From Hypoxylon rubiginosum (taxonomy: Eukaryota; Ascomycota; Sordariomycetes; Xylariales; Hypoxylaceae): a DNA stretch of 64,000 bases. The notes beneath the pieces were generated by a model. It made no database searches. It worked only from the letters and a program-made list of their open reading frames with translations, and was not told where the DNA came from. Made by a program: the position numbers and the translations under genes. Below are positions 11,647 through 22,132 of the stretch, one piece after another. How positions within the stretch are numbered: position 1 is the first letter of the stretch; each line of letters starts with the position of its first letter. The DNA is taken from NCBI GenBank assembly GCA_902806565.1, contig CADCXA010000066.1, positions 1,054,001-1,118,000 on the forward strand. The letters are read 5' to 3'.

Positions 11647-12596
11647 GCATTATAGAATTGTTCAATGTCTTGAAATTAGCGAGGCAGACGAAATGGCTCG
11701 ATTCTACTGGCCATGCGACACAAATTAAATAGGCTGCCTATTTAGTAGCAGACACGACTACATAAGTACTGTCGATATTACCTTGAATTGGGTATGATAT
11801 ATGTTAAAGAGTAGGGACGATACGTTCCCCAACGCAACGGACTTCTGGCTAGAGTCCAAAAGGTAGGCCGAAGGGCAAAACTTGGACCAGCCAAATGATG
11901 TACAAAAGTTCAAGAATAACAAACAAATCACCACACAGAGATTACTCAACTTACAAGTGTTAAAAAGGCACGAGTTCCATCCCCCTAAGTGTTATGAGAA
12001 CCAAACGAGATGTAGCACAGGCCGCCACTTAGTCAAGGGGTCGTCCGCTAGGCTATAAAGATGCTGATAACGAAATAGGTATCACAATAGGATGTTTGAC
12101 ATCGCCGTCGAAGCACACGTCAAGGCAAATGCCGCCACCGCCCATTCGTACGCATTTTGAACACTGACTCAAAGTGTAATAAATTAATTAGGATGAGTTT
12201 AAACGCTGGTCGAAGGTACAGTGTCTATATCGTACAAGACCACGCGAGAATCGCCGAGTCCTCGACGTACATATTTTCTAATTCACCCATTCCACAACTC
12301 ACCTTAGATTCGAGAGCACGTCACGTATTGTAGTGCGTGTCCATACTGACAACCCAATCTTCCCATTTTTTCTTTTCTTTTCTCTCTCTCGTCTGAACGT
12401 ATGGCCTTGTCAATCGGACTTGGTCCTAACGATGGTGTCTCGAGACACAGCGTCCAGCAAACCGAAATATCCTAACGCTCTTGGCCCTGGGGTGAGTGGC
12501 TTCCTGTACATAAAGTATCTCGCAAGAGTAGTTGCTTAAACAAGACAAGACAAAAACCACAACGGCAGAGCAGATCAGGCTTAACCGACACAACAT
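11647..12596. other. Intergenic, no gene recognised
   Basis: About 950 bases without a convincing gene. An upstream leader for the small acidic reading frame that follows may lie at 12432-12500, where an ATG-led frame meets a GTGAGT donor-like site (12489). No downstream in-phase acceptor could be established. Confidence 0.35.
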
Positions 12597-12902
12597 ATGA
12601 ACAACAACATGTGCTATCAACACAACAAGCAAGGGTGGTGCCGGTCGGGAGACCACTACTTCGGCGACATCAAGTTCCTCCGCACGGACAAGTGCTGGGA
12701 GGTCTTAGCCAACCCTCGCCTCGGTATAGGCGGCTGTCAGGAAGGCACCACCGTGAACAAAATACCCTCCCAGAACCCAGTCGTGGAAATATGCGAGACT
12801 TGCGAGGCCGCGGAAGCCGAAGAGGCCGACCAGGCTGACGACGAGGATGACGACGAGGACGAGAGCGAGGCTGACGACGACGACGATGCTGAGTTCGCCT
12901 AG
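12597..12902 (+). CDS. Hypothetical small protein, Cys-containing with acidic tail
   Basis: This is an open frame of 101 residues that I do not recognise. The first two thirds is mixed-composition sequence with six cysteines (CYQ, WCRSG, KCWEV, GGCQEG, ICETC), and the last 25 residues are almost only D, E and A. Such an ordered Cys-bearing part plus a polyacidic tail looks more like a coding sequence than chance. A 5' exon is possible: a frame starting near 12432 ends at a GTGAGT-like donor at 12489. It lies between CIA30 and APC5, where many Sordariomycetes carry COX13, but it shows no resemblance to cytochrome oxidase subunit VIa. It could be lineage-specific or not expressed. Confidence 0.4.
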   Translation: MNNNMCYQHNKQGWCRSGDHYFGDIKFLRTDKCWEVLANPRLGIGGCQEGTTVNKIPSQNPVVEICETCEAAEAEEADQADDEDDDEDESEADDDDDAEFA

Positions 12903-13184
12903 AATACTGGGAGCAAGTAGTCCGAATGGGGACAGCTGTCTTTTTTTGGAGAAGACGAGAAGGGGTAAGGGGAGGGAGTACGGGCTTCATATAGAACTGC
13001 TATATAGAACTGCTAGGGGAAAATTGCGGAACTTCATCATAAGAAGCGGCCAAGTTCGTGGAGACATACACCAAACCGGGCCAACTTAAAGATACTATCA
13101 TAGGCATTTTTGAGTAATAAGTCCAAGACGACTTAATCTTTTTGTCCTCAATCGCGTATCATTATTGGCTGTCCTAAGTTATCT

Positions 13185-15527
13185 TCACATCTTGATCTGT
13201 GCAGCAGCATCTTTCCGTATCGCCAGATAAGCCGCCGCGTAGTCGTTGGCGAGCACGTTGTCTCCCGAGACCTTCATAATCGTAGCCTTCTTAGCCATCA
13301 TCTCGCACTGCTTATTGATATCCTCGACGCTCGAGTAGTGGTTAAACGATTTCTCGATCGCCTCCAGCGCCTTCGTCATGAACTCCCTTCTCTTGTTAGA
13401 CTTCGGGGGCATCTTGCCCGCCATGCCCATGTTGGCATCGCCGAGGTACGAGTATAGTTTCGCGGTCATGGCCGAATTCTCACACTCGAGACTTCGCGGC
13501 AGAACCGCATTCAAGAGTTGGATGGCCGGCTCGAATTCGCCAAGCGAAGATAGAATATTCGCAATCGCTCCAATTGCTGGCCAGAGATAGGGGAGAAGAC
13601 GGGCGCGCCAAGCTACATTTGCTGCTCTCACAGCGATTGTGAAGCCCTTCTGGGGCCGGCCACATTGGCTGAGGAGCTCGGCTTTGAGAAGGAGGAGTCG
13701 AACCCGCAATGCGACGTCTTTATTTTCATCTCGGAGCTCTGACACCATCCTTTCCACCTTGGAGAAAGCTTCGTCGAGTTTGCCTCTACGGATAAGGCAC
13801 TCGACATGAAGAGTATCAGTAATGACGTCGAGATCAGGCTCCAAGTCTTCGTTTTTGGATTGGAGAAGCTGCGAGAGAAGAAGTTCCGCTCCGTCGAGAT
13901 TATTTCGATGAATATCCCTTCTCAGCTTGATTATGCCACGGAACTTGTACCAATACTGGCTCGGCTTCCAAGTTCGAAGCGAATTGGCATCCAAGTTTTC
14001 CAATAGTGCAAGGCCCTCGTCGTACCTCCCCTTAAGGGCAAGCATCGAAGCCTGTCGGCTAGTTACTTTCAACTCGTCATCGATAGTCGAATGACGGGCG
14101 TGGCACCGAATGAACACTTCGCAAGTGGTTGATGATAAGTAGGCGATCCCTAGCCTATCCCATAATGCTATGTTAATTGATAGTTGAGAGCCAACCATGC
14201 TCTTCATGTTGCGCTCGATTAGGATCTGGGAGCTTCTAACAAGATGTTCGATGGCTGTAGCTACGCTTTCACCATTCGCGAGTCCCGTCTTCGCCTCGCT
14301 CATAAGTGCAGAACTCCATAAGATCCACATACCTGTCTCTTTTGCCCTGCTTCGAAGGTACGCGAGAGACTCCTTGCCGGTTCCGAGCATGCTATTCGAT
14401 TCCAACTCCTTGGTCACCTCGGGATGCGCTCGACCGAAGTGGAAAAGCCAGTTGAGTGCGAAATTCAAGCAAGTCATATCCCGGTTTTCCCTGGCCGTCG
14501 AGACAGTTTCCAGCATCGCCGCGATTGCTTCCTTATAGCATCCAAAGTCGGCTTGCAATACCGCCAGGTTCATTAGCGCATATTGATAGAATGATCTATC
14601 CTTATTTTGCATCGTGTAGTCGAAGTATCGATGTAAGTAATCGAACGACGTCGAGTAATCGCCTGCTCTCCAAGCGTCTAGATAGCTTAGATAGTGTGAT
14701 AAGCTTGGCACCATGAAGCTATCGTTTAACAAATCATGGAACTGGTGTTGTATCTCTAGAGGGATTCGAGTGCCGTACTTTTGCATCTGCTCAATCTGGA
14801 ACTCTAGGAGCTTCTCGATATCGTCGGTGCTGACAGGTAGGGTCGAGTTGGGATCATCTCTGAGCATATCCCCATAGGCTACCGAAGTAATCGTATCCCC
14901 CCAGTCATTCTCCCCGGCTAAGAGGACATGATCAAAACTGAGCCTCTGGAAGGACGGCGTCTTCTTCCGGTAATACGCAGCCGTAGTCTGGCGATACTTG
15001 ATAAAGTCCTTCCACAACTCAGAAACATCAGAAAAGCGTAGTCTTGTAAATTCGAGCTGGCATCTGCGCACAAAGGCACCGAATGGCGAGTTACGGGCGA
15101 GTAATACGACTTCCGGGTCTGGAGCCGGGATGCCTAACTCGGCATCGCGGCGGAGTTGGTCCTTCGTCTTGACTAACAAGCTCGAGCAGTTGTCAAAAAA
15201 TTCGTGTAGGGCATGCAGACAGTCGATCTTCCACAGCCTGTCCAAGAAGGCATACCACAGGCCCCGACCAGGTATACCAGAAGCTGCGGTGTGTGGTGCT
15301 AAGACTTTTTCAAAGTCTGCAATCGAGATGACTATACTGACAGTTTTTTCGGCGCGTCTCCATCGGCTTTCGGGGTCTGAAGATGAAGTCAACGAGTCGC
15401 TGTCGATCAGATGAGACGTTATAAAGGAGAGAACCTCTACAATTGAGGCACTCGGGACGGCCTTGTTTAAGTATAGCTCGATGAGAGCAAGGAGGCCAAT
15501 CTTGGCTGGGTTGATAAACCGAGACAT
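13185..15527 (-). CDS. APC5: APC5, anaphase-promoting complex subunit 5
   Basis: This is a scaffold subunit of the APC/C ubiquitin ligase that controls exit from mitosis. A single exon encodes 780 residues, the usual size for fungal Apc5. The N-terminus begins MSRFINPAKIGLLALIELYL, a typical Apc5 opening. The conserved Apc5 domain (about residues 255-345) contains HYLSYLDAWRAGDYSTSFDY, LHRYFDYTM and the helix ALMNLAVLQADFGCYKEAI. The C-terminal half is alpha-helical, TPR-like repeat sequence. The start codon at 15527 is the first ATG and nothing upstream extends the frame. APC5 is a regular neighbour of SLA2 and CIA30 around MAT in Sordariomycetes, which supports the syntenic reading of the left end. 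Confidence 0.93.
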   Translation of the reverse strand: MSRFINPAKIGLLALIELYLNKAVPSASIVEVLSFITSHLIDSDSLTSSSDPESRWRRAEKTVSIVISIADFEKVLAPHTAASGIPGRGLWYAFLDRLWKIDCLHALHEFFDNCSSLLVKTKDQLRRDAELGIPAPDPEVVLLARNSPFGAFVRRCQLEFTRLRFSDVSELWKDFIKYRQTTAAYYRKKTPSFQRLSFDHVLLAGENDWGDTITSVAYGDMLRDDPNSTLPVSTDDIEKLLEFQIEQMQKYGTRIPLEIQHQFHDLLNDSFMVPSLSHYLSYLDAWRAGDYSTSFDYLHRYFDYTMQNKDRSFYQYALMNLAVLQADFGCYKEAIAAMLETVSTARENRDMTCLNFALNWLFHFGRAHPEVTKELESNSMLGTGKESLAYLRSRAKETGMWILWSSALMSEAKTGLANGESVATAIEHLVRSSQILIERNMKSMVGSQLSINIALWDRLGIAYLSSTTCEVFIRCHARHSTIDDELKVTSRQASMLALKGRYDEGLALLENLDANSLRTWKPSQYWYKFRGIIKLRRDIHRNNLDGAELLLSQLLQSKNEDLEPDLDVITDTLHVECLIRRGKLDEAFSKVERMVSELRDENKDVALRVRLLLLKAELLSQCGRPQKGFTIAVRAANVAWRARLLPYLWPAIGAIANILSSLGEFEPAIQLLNAVLPRSLECENSAMTAKLYSYLGDANMGMAGKMPPKSNKRREFMTKALEAIEKSFNHYSSVEDINKQCEMMAKKATIMKVSGDNVLANDYAAAYLAIRKDAAAQIKM

Positions 15528-18500
15528 GATGGAGTGTGCATAGATTGATTATCGATTATCTTCTGTTTGACATCGTCCGCTCAGTGCTTATAGTTGCGTT
15601 TGGTCTACGAATAGCCATCGCTGGTCGGCGGATGAGTGGTGCTCTTTGTTAGGGAGCTTAAAAGTGGAAGAAAAATTAGCTAGCACTTGACCTTTTTTCA
15701 AGGCAAGTGTTGGTTTCCCTCTTCTTCCCCGGCCTCTCAAATTCGAGGACTACAATTTTGAATGCTGGATGTTTGATTTCATTCTCGCGTGATAGAATGC
15801 TGTTTCCTAATGAACGAGCGTGTTGACCGTGTCAGGGCCCCACCAACCGTCGGTATCGTTATCCAAGCACATTTTTTGGTACACTTACTTAAGCAGTCAT
15901 GCGTATATCTGTTTGGATGCGATTAACGAGGCAGCTTCAAGACGTTAAAAGCATCAAGAGTATCAAGAGTCCACGAAAACGATCCCCCAATAACGGCTCA
16001 CTATTTTTCGAATCCATGTAAAAGCAAAATGAAACAAATACTTGTTTTTCTATCGAGAAACCATACAAGTTTCGATTTCATTAGAGACATAATGAGCTAG
16101 GTCAATGCTAGGCAACTAACAAGTGATACGTAGAACCTCATATGGACAGGAAGGACTTGCAATAAGCTTTGGCAGTTCTTTTCATGCCAAGGTATAGTGC
16201 ATCTGTCAATATGACCTATGCCATGCGGTCGGATGTGTCAACGATAGCCCTCGTGGCTGCGGAGCCGGATACTACATGTACGTGGATTTGCTAATCGTTT
16301 GTCAGAGTTGCAAAATAAACGCCCAGGTGCCAGCACTGCGGTAGCGAGATACCCATCTCCCTGCGGCCTCGGTCACTATTTCAGCCTCATGAGTACCATC
16401 TGTAGGTTTGCTCTCATCCTATAAATAACGACATGCTGTGTCGACAGAAACTCCGATGGATGCCCATGCCATACACGGTGGTCACAATGCTTCTTCAAAC
16501 TTATCGTCAGGCTTTACACTCTACCAGGTCGCCCATATAACGAAGAGCTGTCATCTCAGTTTACCCGCTAAGGACCGCGATAGGCGCCGAGATCTGGGGA
16601 AACATACTACTATACTTATCAACTAGACTCTATAATAAAGTAATGGTATATATATCTGACCGAGCTTGATAAGAAAGGAGGAGCTGGTACCGGAACAAAC
16701 AAAGGATCCACTCAAAGGACCTACTCCTAGGAATCTTCTAGTGCCTTGGGTTACATATATCAACTGTGTGTACACCCCCATATCGCTAGTCGTACGATAC
16801 GGAATCTACACCCCGCGACATGTGAAAGGAAGTAGGTGGACGTGTTCCATTTCGTTATGGGCCTACATATCCCCGGAACGCTCTAGACGATGACATCCAG
16901 CTACACACATACATTGATATATTAGCTGGAACTCGGTCAAGGGGGCTAGACGCGAGCCACGCAGTCGGTTGCTCAAGAGTGGTTCGAGTATCATTCAATT
17001 ACTTCGTAACACTTGAGTAGAAAAACCACAATCCAAGTGCCGCGTGGTTTTGCTGTAGTAAGGGAATCGGAGGAAAAAGATGGCTGGGTACGGGCCGACG
17101 TCCGATAGGGAATAAGACTTGTTTAATAAATGGATCGTGCTGATCGCACTAGGTGAGAAGGTGAGGTCGGAAGCTCGCGAGAAACGATTCCAAGGTTGCA
17201 AAGTCGTAGAAAGATACAAAGTGGTTTGATGTCATGAACAATCTGGATAAATAATTGCCTGGCACCAGTCGTTTTCCCCTATTGGCGAATTTATGAAGCC
17301 AAGATTAGCCTAACCCAGATTAGGCTAGGGGATAGTGCTAGTGATGTACAGAAGAAGTGATGCCCCCGTCCTGCCCCGTCCTGCCCCTGCAGCCCCTGAA
17401 GCCAGCAGGTTCAGCCCCTAATGTTTCCCGATGGCAAAAAACATCAGACCAATCAACGGGAATGTTTCCCTGACCGCTGGCCCAACCTGGGACCATTTCG
17501 TGTACCCTACGAAGCCAAGCTCAAAACTCGCTGCCCTATCAAACCCGGCTGGAACCCCTGTTCCTGATATCTTTCGGGTAAGTGGGGAACTTACGGCCGC
17601 TTGTTCAGGCGCTTGTGGACAAATCATTGAGCCTGAACGACCCGCGTCTAGGAACACGAGCTCGCCAGTTCACCAACCGGCGTTTGAGATATCGACGAAC
17701 TTCATACTTGTGCCAGAAAACCTACGTGCTTGCGGAGGCCAACTGGTAAGCTTACAATGTCCTAGGTTATCGAACGTACGACACTGGTTACCCATATACA
17801 TCTAGTGCTTCATGAGTCTTACCAAACTAGCACTGCAAGTCGGTAAAGGAGACTAGTGTAACTTGTGAAGATCGTCATCCCAGGGGGAGAAGCTAGCGAT
17901 GGCGGATCTTGCATAAACTCCATGATCTGCTCTCGGTGATCGTTATGTGATTCCAGTAATCTTTTGTGGCTCTTGACGAGCTCAATTTCAGCTGTTCTTG
18001 TTCGAAGTGATTTATCGATGATCGTTGTCCTGCACGACTACGGTACCTGAGATCCAGCTCAAATAAAATCATAATATTTCTACCTACCCACCACTTCACC
18101 TTGGTAACCAACTCATTACCTTGTAGGAAATCATTACGTTTCGTTCCTTCCCTGGTCGCTGCTAGCCACCCTGCCACCCTTCGTGATATTTTCTTTTTTT
18201 GTTTTCCAGTCATCCTGTCTCGCCTGTCATTTGTCTGGTCATTCGTTCGCTCCCTTCTACAAACTTTTGCCGGACGCCAACCTACATCAGTAAGCCCACC
18301 ACGTCACCCCATCTACCGGATAGTCACGATACGAATACTTTATAACTAACAATATATCGCCAGTTTATTGCCCACCAACCCCATACCCCATACCCCACAC
18401 TTTCCACCTTGTTTGGAAAATATCAAGTTCTCGGCTGCCGGCCTATCCTCCCGAAAACCAAGAGAGGTAGACCAAGGGTAACTATCCGACAACAAAGGAA

Positions 18501-18893
18501 GCAAATATAGCGCCCTCAGGCCATTAAGCTGGTCAGAAGGGCTTCCAAGCAGGCCCTTTGTTTATATCCTTCCGCCACCCTACCAGTGTTATCCTAAGGG
18601 CGAGTATCTCGTTGCACGAGGACAAAAACTCTTTCGAGTCTCACAAAGAACTCGATCGTGCTTGGCTCGGATCACTCTATTGTTCTCGAACACAATGCAT
18701 TCATAGGTTTATACTAAATATCCTCCTCTTTGCCTTCCAGTGTCCTGGATCCTAGCGGAAACTCTTTGTTTCCCCCACTATCGCTTGTCCTTGTCTCCTC
18801 GTCGCCCCTCGAGTCTCAGGCCAATATATCACTTTCGCTTTCTCATTATTCATCGGCAGTAAAATATACCACAAATCAGCACTTCAAAAAATC
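15528..18893. other. 3.4-kb intergenic stretch without a recognisable gene
   Basis: Only short open frames occur, the longest being 124 codons at 17431-17805 on the plus strand. That frame has no family features I know and no supporting splice pattern. Two short imperfect repeats built on GTCCTGCCCC/CAGCCCCTGA occupy 17366-17422. The last 900 bases (18000-18893) are pyrimidine-rich on the plus strand and presumably hold the promoter and leader of the ferric reductase gene. Confidence 0.45.
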
Positions 18894-20786
18894 ATGTCGT
18901 TGATACGGCGCAGGATCGCCGCCCTCGGGCCAATCACACCAATATCAGTACTCGCACTTCGAGATTCCGATGTGCCTTCGACAACACTGCAGCACGATGC
19001 ATCATCGACTATTGCACCCTACTCCACCTCTTTAAATGGGGTCGATCAGCCAGGGAACTTGTTATTTAAGGATATGCTATGGTGGACGCTGGGCATAATG
19101 GCCCTCATCGCCCTCAGTATTCGTCTTCTCGAGATCGGATGGACCAAGCTCCGCCATGTGTCGTCCATGTCGGCGCCCGCTGACAGGCAAACTTACTGGA
19201 AGAGGTCACAATGGAGTTGGATGCCGACCTTGAAGAAACATCTTATCTACGCCCCTCTGTGGAAGAAACGACATAACCGTGAGATCAGACTGTCTCCCGC
19301 AGTCAGCATAGGAACCTTGCCATCCCGACTCCACTCTGTCATCCTAGGTATCTACTTATTAAGCAACGCCATCTATATGTTCTGTGAAGACTGGTCTCAA
19401 GAGAACTCTTATTCTCTAGCTGCCGAGATCAGAGGGCGTTCGGGCACGTTGTCTGTCGTGAACATGGTTCCTCTCATCATTATGGCAGGCCGAAACAACC
19501 CTCTAATCGCATTGTTGAGGGTCAGCTTTGATACCTACAACCTCCTTCACAGATGGATGGGTCGCATGGTCGTGATAGAAGCAGTCATACACACAATTGC
19601 TTGGGCTTATGTAGCAGTGGCGGCCGACGGATATGAGGGTATGAATTTTAGGTTGATTCATGACAGCTTCCTCGCCTCTGGGTTCGCCGGAACCATCGCC
19701 CTCGTCATCCTCCTTGTCCTGTCCCTCTCTCCGGTTCGACATGCCTTCTACGAGACGTTTCTTAATTTCCACATCATCTTGGCCTTCATCGTTTTTGCGA
19801 TGACTTGGGTTCACTGCGCAACGGCGCAGCTTTCCGGTGGGCTCCCTCAGCTTTCGTGGATGGTGGCGATCTTCATGATTTGGGCGGCAGAGCGGTTATC
19901 TCGCATGTTCCGACTCGCCTACAATAACTGGTCCCGAAAGAGGGGGTTTACCGAAGCTCTCATAGAGGCTATGCCTGCTGATGCCACTCGAGTTACAATG
20001 CACCTGCCTCGTTACGTCGACGTCAAACCGGGAACGCACGCTTATATCCGCTTCATGGGGATCAATCCCTGGGAGAACCACCCGTTCTCAATCGCCTGGG
20101 TTGAGCATCATCCCGCAATAGATGAGACGGGACTCGGAGGGAAAGGGATTGAAGATAGCAAGGAGTCTCAACTAAAGAGAGGAACCACGTCTATTTCATT
20201 TATCATCGGCGCCTACACTGGATTCACTCGGCAGCTCTACAACAAAGCCCTCGACGGAGGATCTCGATCCATCCGAATCAGAGCAGCAGTGGAAGGCCCG
20301 TACGCGGGTCACCATTCACTCGACTCGTATGGCCACGCCGTGCTTTTTGCCGGCGCGAGCGGTATCACGCACCAAATATCGTATATCAAGCCATTAATCG
20401 AGGCTTTCAACGATGGAACAATCGCAACAAGACGCGTAACACTCGTATGGATAATACGCGACACCGAGGCCCTGGAGTGGGTGCGACCCTGGATGGACGA
20501 GATACTACGGATGCCTAGGAGGAGAGAAATACTTAACATGCGATTGTTTATTACGCGCCCGAAGAATTCGAAGGAGATATCCTCGACCTCGACCACGGTT
20601 CAGATGTTTCCCGGACGGCCCAACATCCCTACGCTTCTTAAGAAAGAGGTCGAGGAACAGGTTGGGGCGATGTGCGTTTCAGTCTGCGGCCCCGGAGCGC
20701 TAGCAGATGACGTGCGACAGGCAGTCCGCGAGGTCCAGGACGAAAGTTCCGTAGTGGACTTCGTGGAGGAGAGTTTCACGTGGTAG
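18894..20786 (+). CDS. Ferric-chelate reductase-like (FRE/NOX family) membrane protein
   Basis: This is a single-exon gene for a 630-residue plasma-membrane flavocytochrome that probably reduces Fe(III) or Cu(II) chelates ahead of uptake. A short N-terminal segment is followed by a membrane helix (about 58-82) and the ferric reductase-like core at about 155-325, with six further hydrophobic segments. The four haem-ligand histidines are visible as two pairs: LLHRWMGR and VIHTIAW, then NFHIIL and WVHCAT. The FAD-binding motif appears as HPFSIAW and the NAD(P)H-binding part as GPYAGHHSLDSYGHAVLFAG. The final residues fit the FRE pattern (CGPGALADDVR near 605, VVDFVEESFTW at the end). The first ATG sits about 60 bases into a plausible leader. 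It could serve another metal or ROS role; substrate cannot be read from sequence. Confidence 0.88.
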   Translation: MSLIRRRIAALGPITPISVLALRDSDVPSTTLQHDASSTIAPYSTSLNGVDQPGNLLFKDMLWWTLGIMALIALSIRLLEIGWTKLRHVSSMSAPADRQTYWKRSQWSWMPTLKKHLIYAPLWKKRHNREIRLSPAVSIGTLPSRLHSVILGIYLLSNAIYMFCEDWSQENSYSLAAEIRGRSGTLSVVNMVPLIIMAGRNNPLIALLRVSFDTYNLLHRWMGRMVVIEAVIHTIAWAYVAVAADGYEGMNFRLIHDSFLASGFAGTIALVILLVLSLSPVRHAFYETFLNFHIILAFIVFAMTWVHCATAQLSGGLPQLSWMVAIFMIWAAERLSRMFRLAYNNWSRKRGFTEALIEAMPADATRVTMHLPRYVDVKPGTHAYIRFMGINPWENHPFSIAWVEHHPAIDETGLGGKGIEDSKESQLKRGTTSISFIIGAYTGFTRQLYNKALDGGSRSIRIRAAVEGPYAGHHSLDSYGHAVLFAGASGITHQISYIKPLIEAFNDGTIATRRVTLVWIIRDTEALEWVRPWMDEILRMPRRREILNMRLFITRPKNSKEISSTSTTVQMFPGRPNIPTLLKKEVEEQVGAMCVSVCGPGALADDVRQAVREVQDESSVVDFVEESFTW

Positions 20787-22132
20787 ACAACTCGTCGATT
20801 TCGCTACGGGCCCCCTTTGCTACGGCCCCTTATCATAAGTTAATACCTTGGTATGATGCATTAGCAAACCCGAACTTTAGGGATGGAAGCCATAGCGGTC
20901 TGAGTGAGTAACGGAAACTCAAGGAAGGTCGGAGGTATTTTGCATTTCGTCATAGCCAGGCGTTTAAGGGGTTGAACGGGATGTATTCCCATATGCGTCT
21001 GTGATTGCCCAAAACATTTATTCTTAGGTCGTGGACGAGGTGGAGGCCTTGTTGTACAAATTCCTAGCATTCATGAGCTGCAGCTTTAATGCAGCAGTTG
21101 CAGCAGTTGCGGCAGTATTATATTAATTAACACTCATATATATGTTGATACTTTTATGCATCTTGACTTCATTCCCAGTGTCATGCACCTTGAGCCATTG
21201 GAGCTTGAAATGATGGATGTTTGTGCATTTCTTGATTGCTCGTCCTCGAATGGTCTTCTGCGTTGTCATAAATGACACCCCCTTCGTGTTATACGTTGGC
21301 GGATTGGATATCACGATGCCTTCTTGGTCACCGTGTACTTGATTTCCTCTCCGGCCCTGATCTACATGCAGATAGTGACTGCCGGTTGGACTCTAATTGG
21401 GCGTACTGCATGTAATGTAATGTCTTTTGGCTGAGGCTAAAGTGCATAGGAGTTATATGCAAGGGAACACAAACACAGGTAGACATCATCGAGGTGCGAG
21501 GCCACTCGGTCTGCGGCTTTGTTGTTTGGGGACAAGCGGACAACAAGCACGGGCAAGCGCGGGCAAGCGCGGGCAAGCCGGAATACCCAAAGCAGCAGCC
21601 CTCACTTCAACCTTGCTCTCTAATTGGATTGACATGCTTGTGGCGGTGGTGGCTCGTACAGTGAAACCCAAAATTTAAGTGGTCGAAGCCTTAATCCGAG
21701 TAAGTAAGAGCCCTGGAGCCAAGCACAAATTCTGTTATGTAAATGCATGTGCAAGGGTGAAGTCGCCTGACTGCGGGGTTACCTCACAGGATGCAGGGTA
21801 ACCCCACCATCCGCCAATACCTGACGAGGGTACCACAGTAGACGCGGACGCAGACGGAATTGAATTTTTTTTTATTTAAAGAAAAATAGTTTCGTCAAAG
21901 TGGGAAAGCACTTGGCTCTGACTCATGGGCTCTACCGAACAGCAATTGATTCAAGAATTTAAATTCCAAGGACCCCTGACAAATGAAAGAAAGTCCCTAC
22001 ATATTTCTACAATCGCAGTGAATCCTTTCTTCTCTCGCCGCCCACGTTCGGTTTCATTGTATCCGGTCTCAACTATCAGGTAACAGGCCCCGCGTTGCGC
22101 TTCCAGCCGCGGTCCCACCATCAGCCATCATC
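20787..22132. other. Intergenic; leader of LeuA
   Basis: No gene recognised over 1.3 kb. A short repeat of GCAGCAGTTGCAGCAGTTGCGGCAG lies at about 21089-21114, and GGGCAAGCGCGGGCAAGCGC at 21550-21580 is a three-unit direct repeat. The last 250 bases form the A- and CT-rich leader of the 2-isopropylmalate synthase gene. Confidence 0.4.

Noticed and set aside
17431..17805. 124-codon plus-strand frame in the APC5-ferric reductase gap
   Set aside because: No recognisable family, no splice partners and no leader pattern; kept as part of the intergenic stretch.
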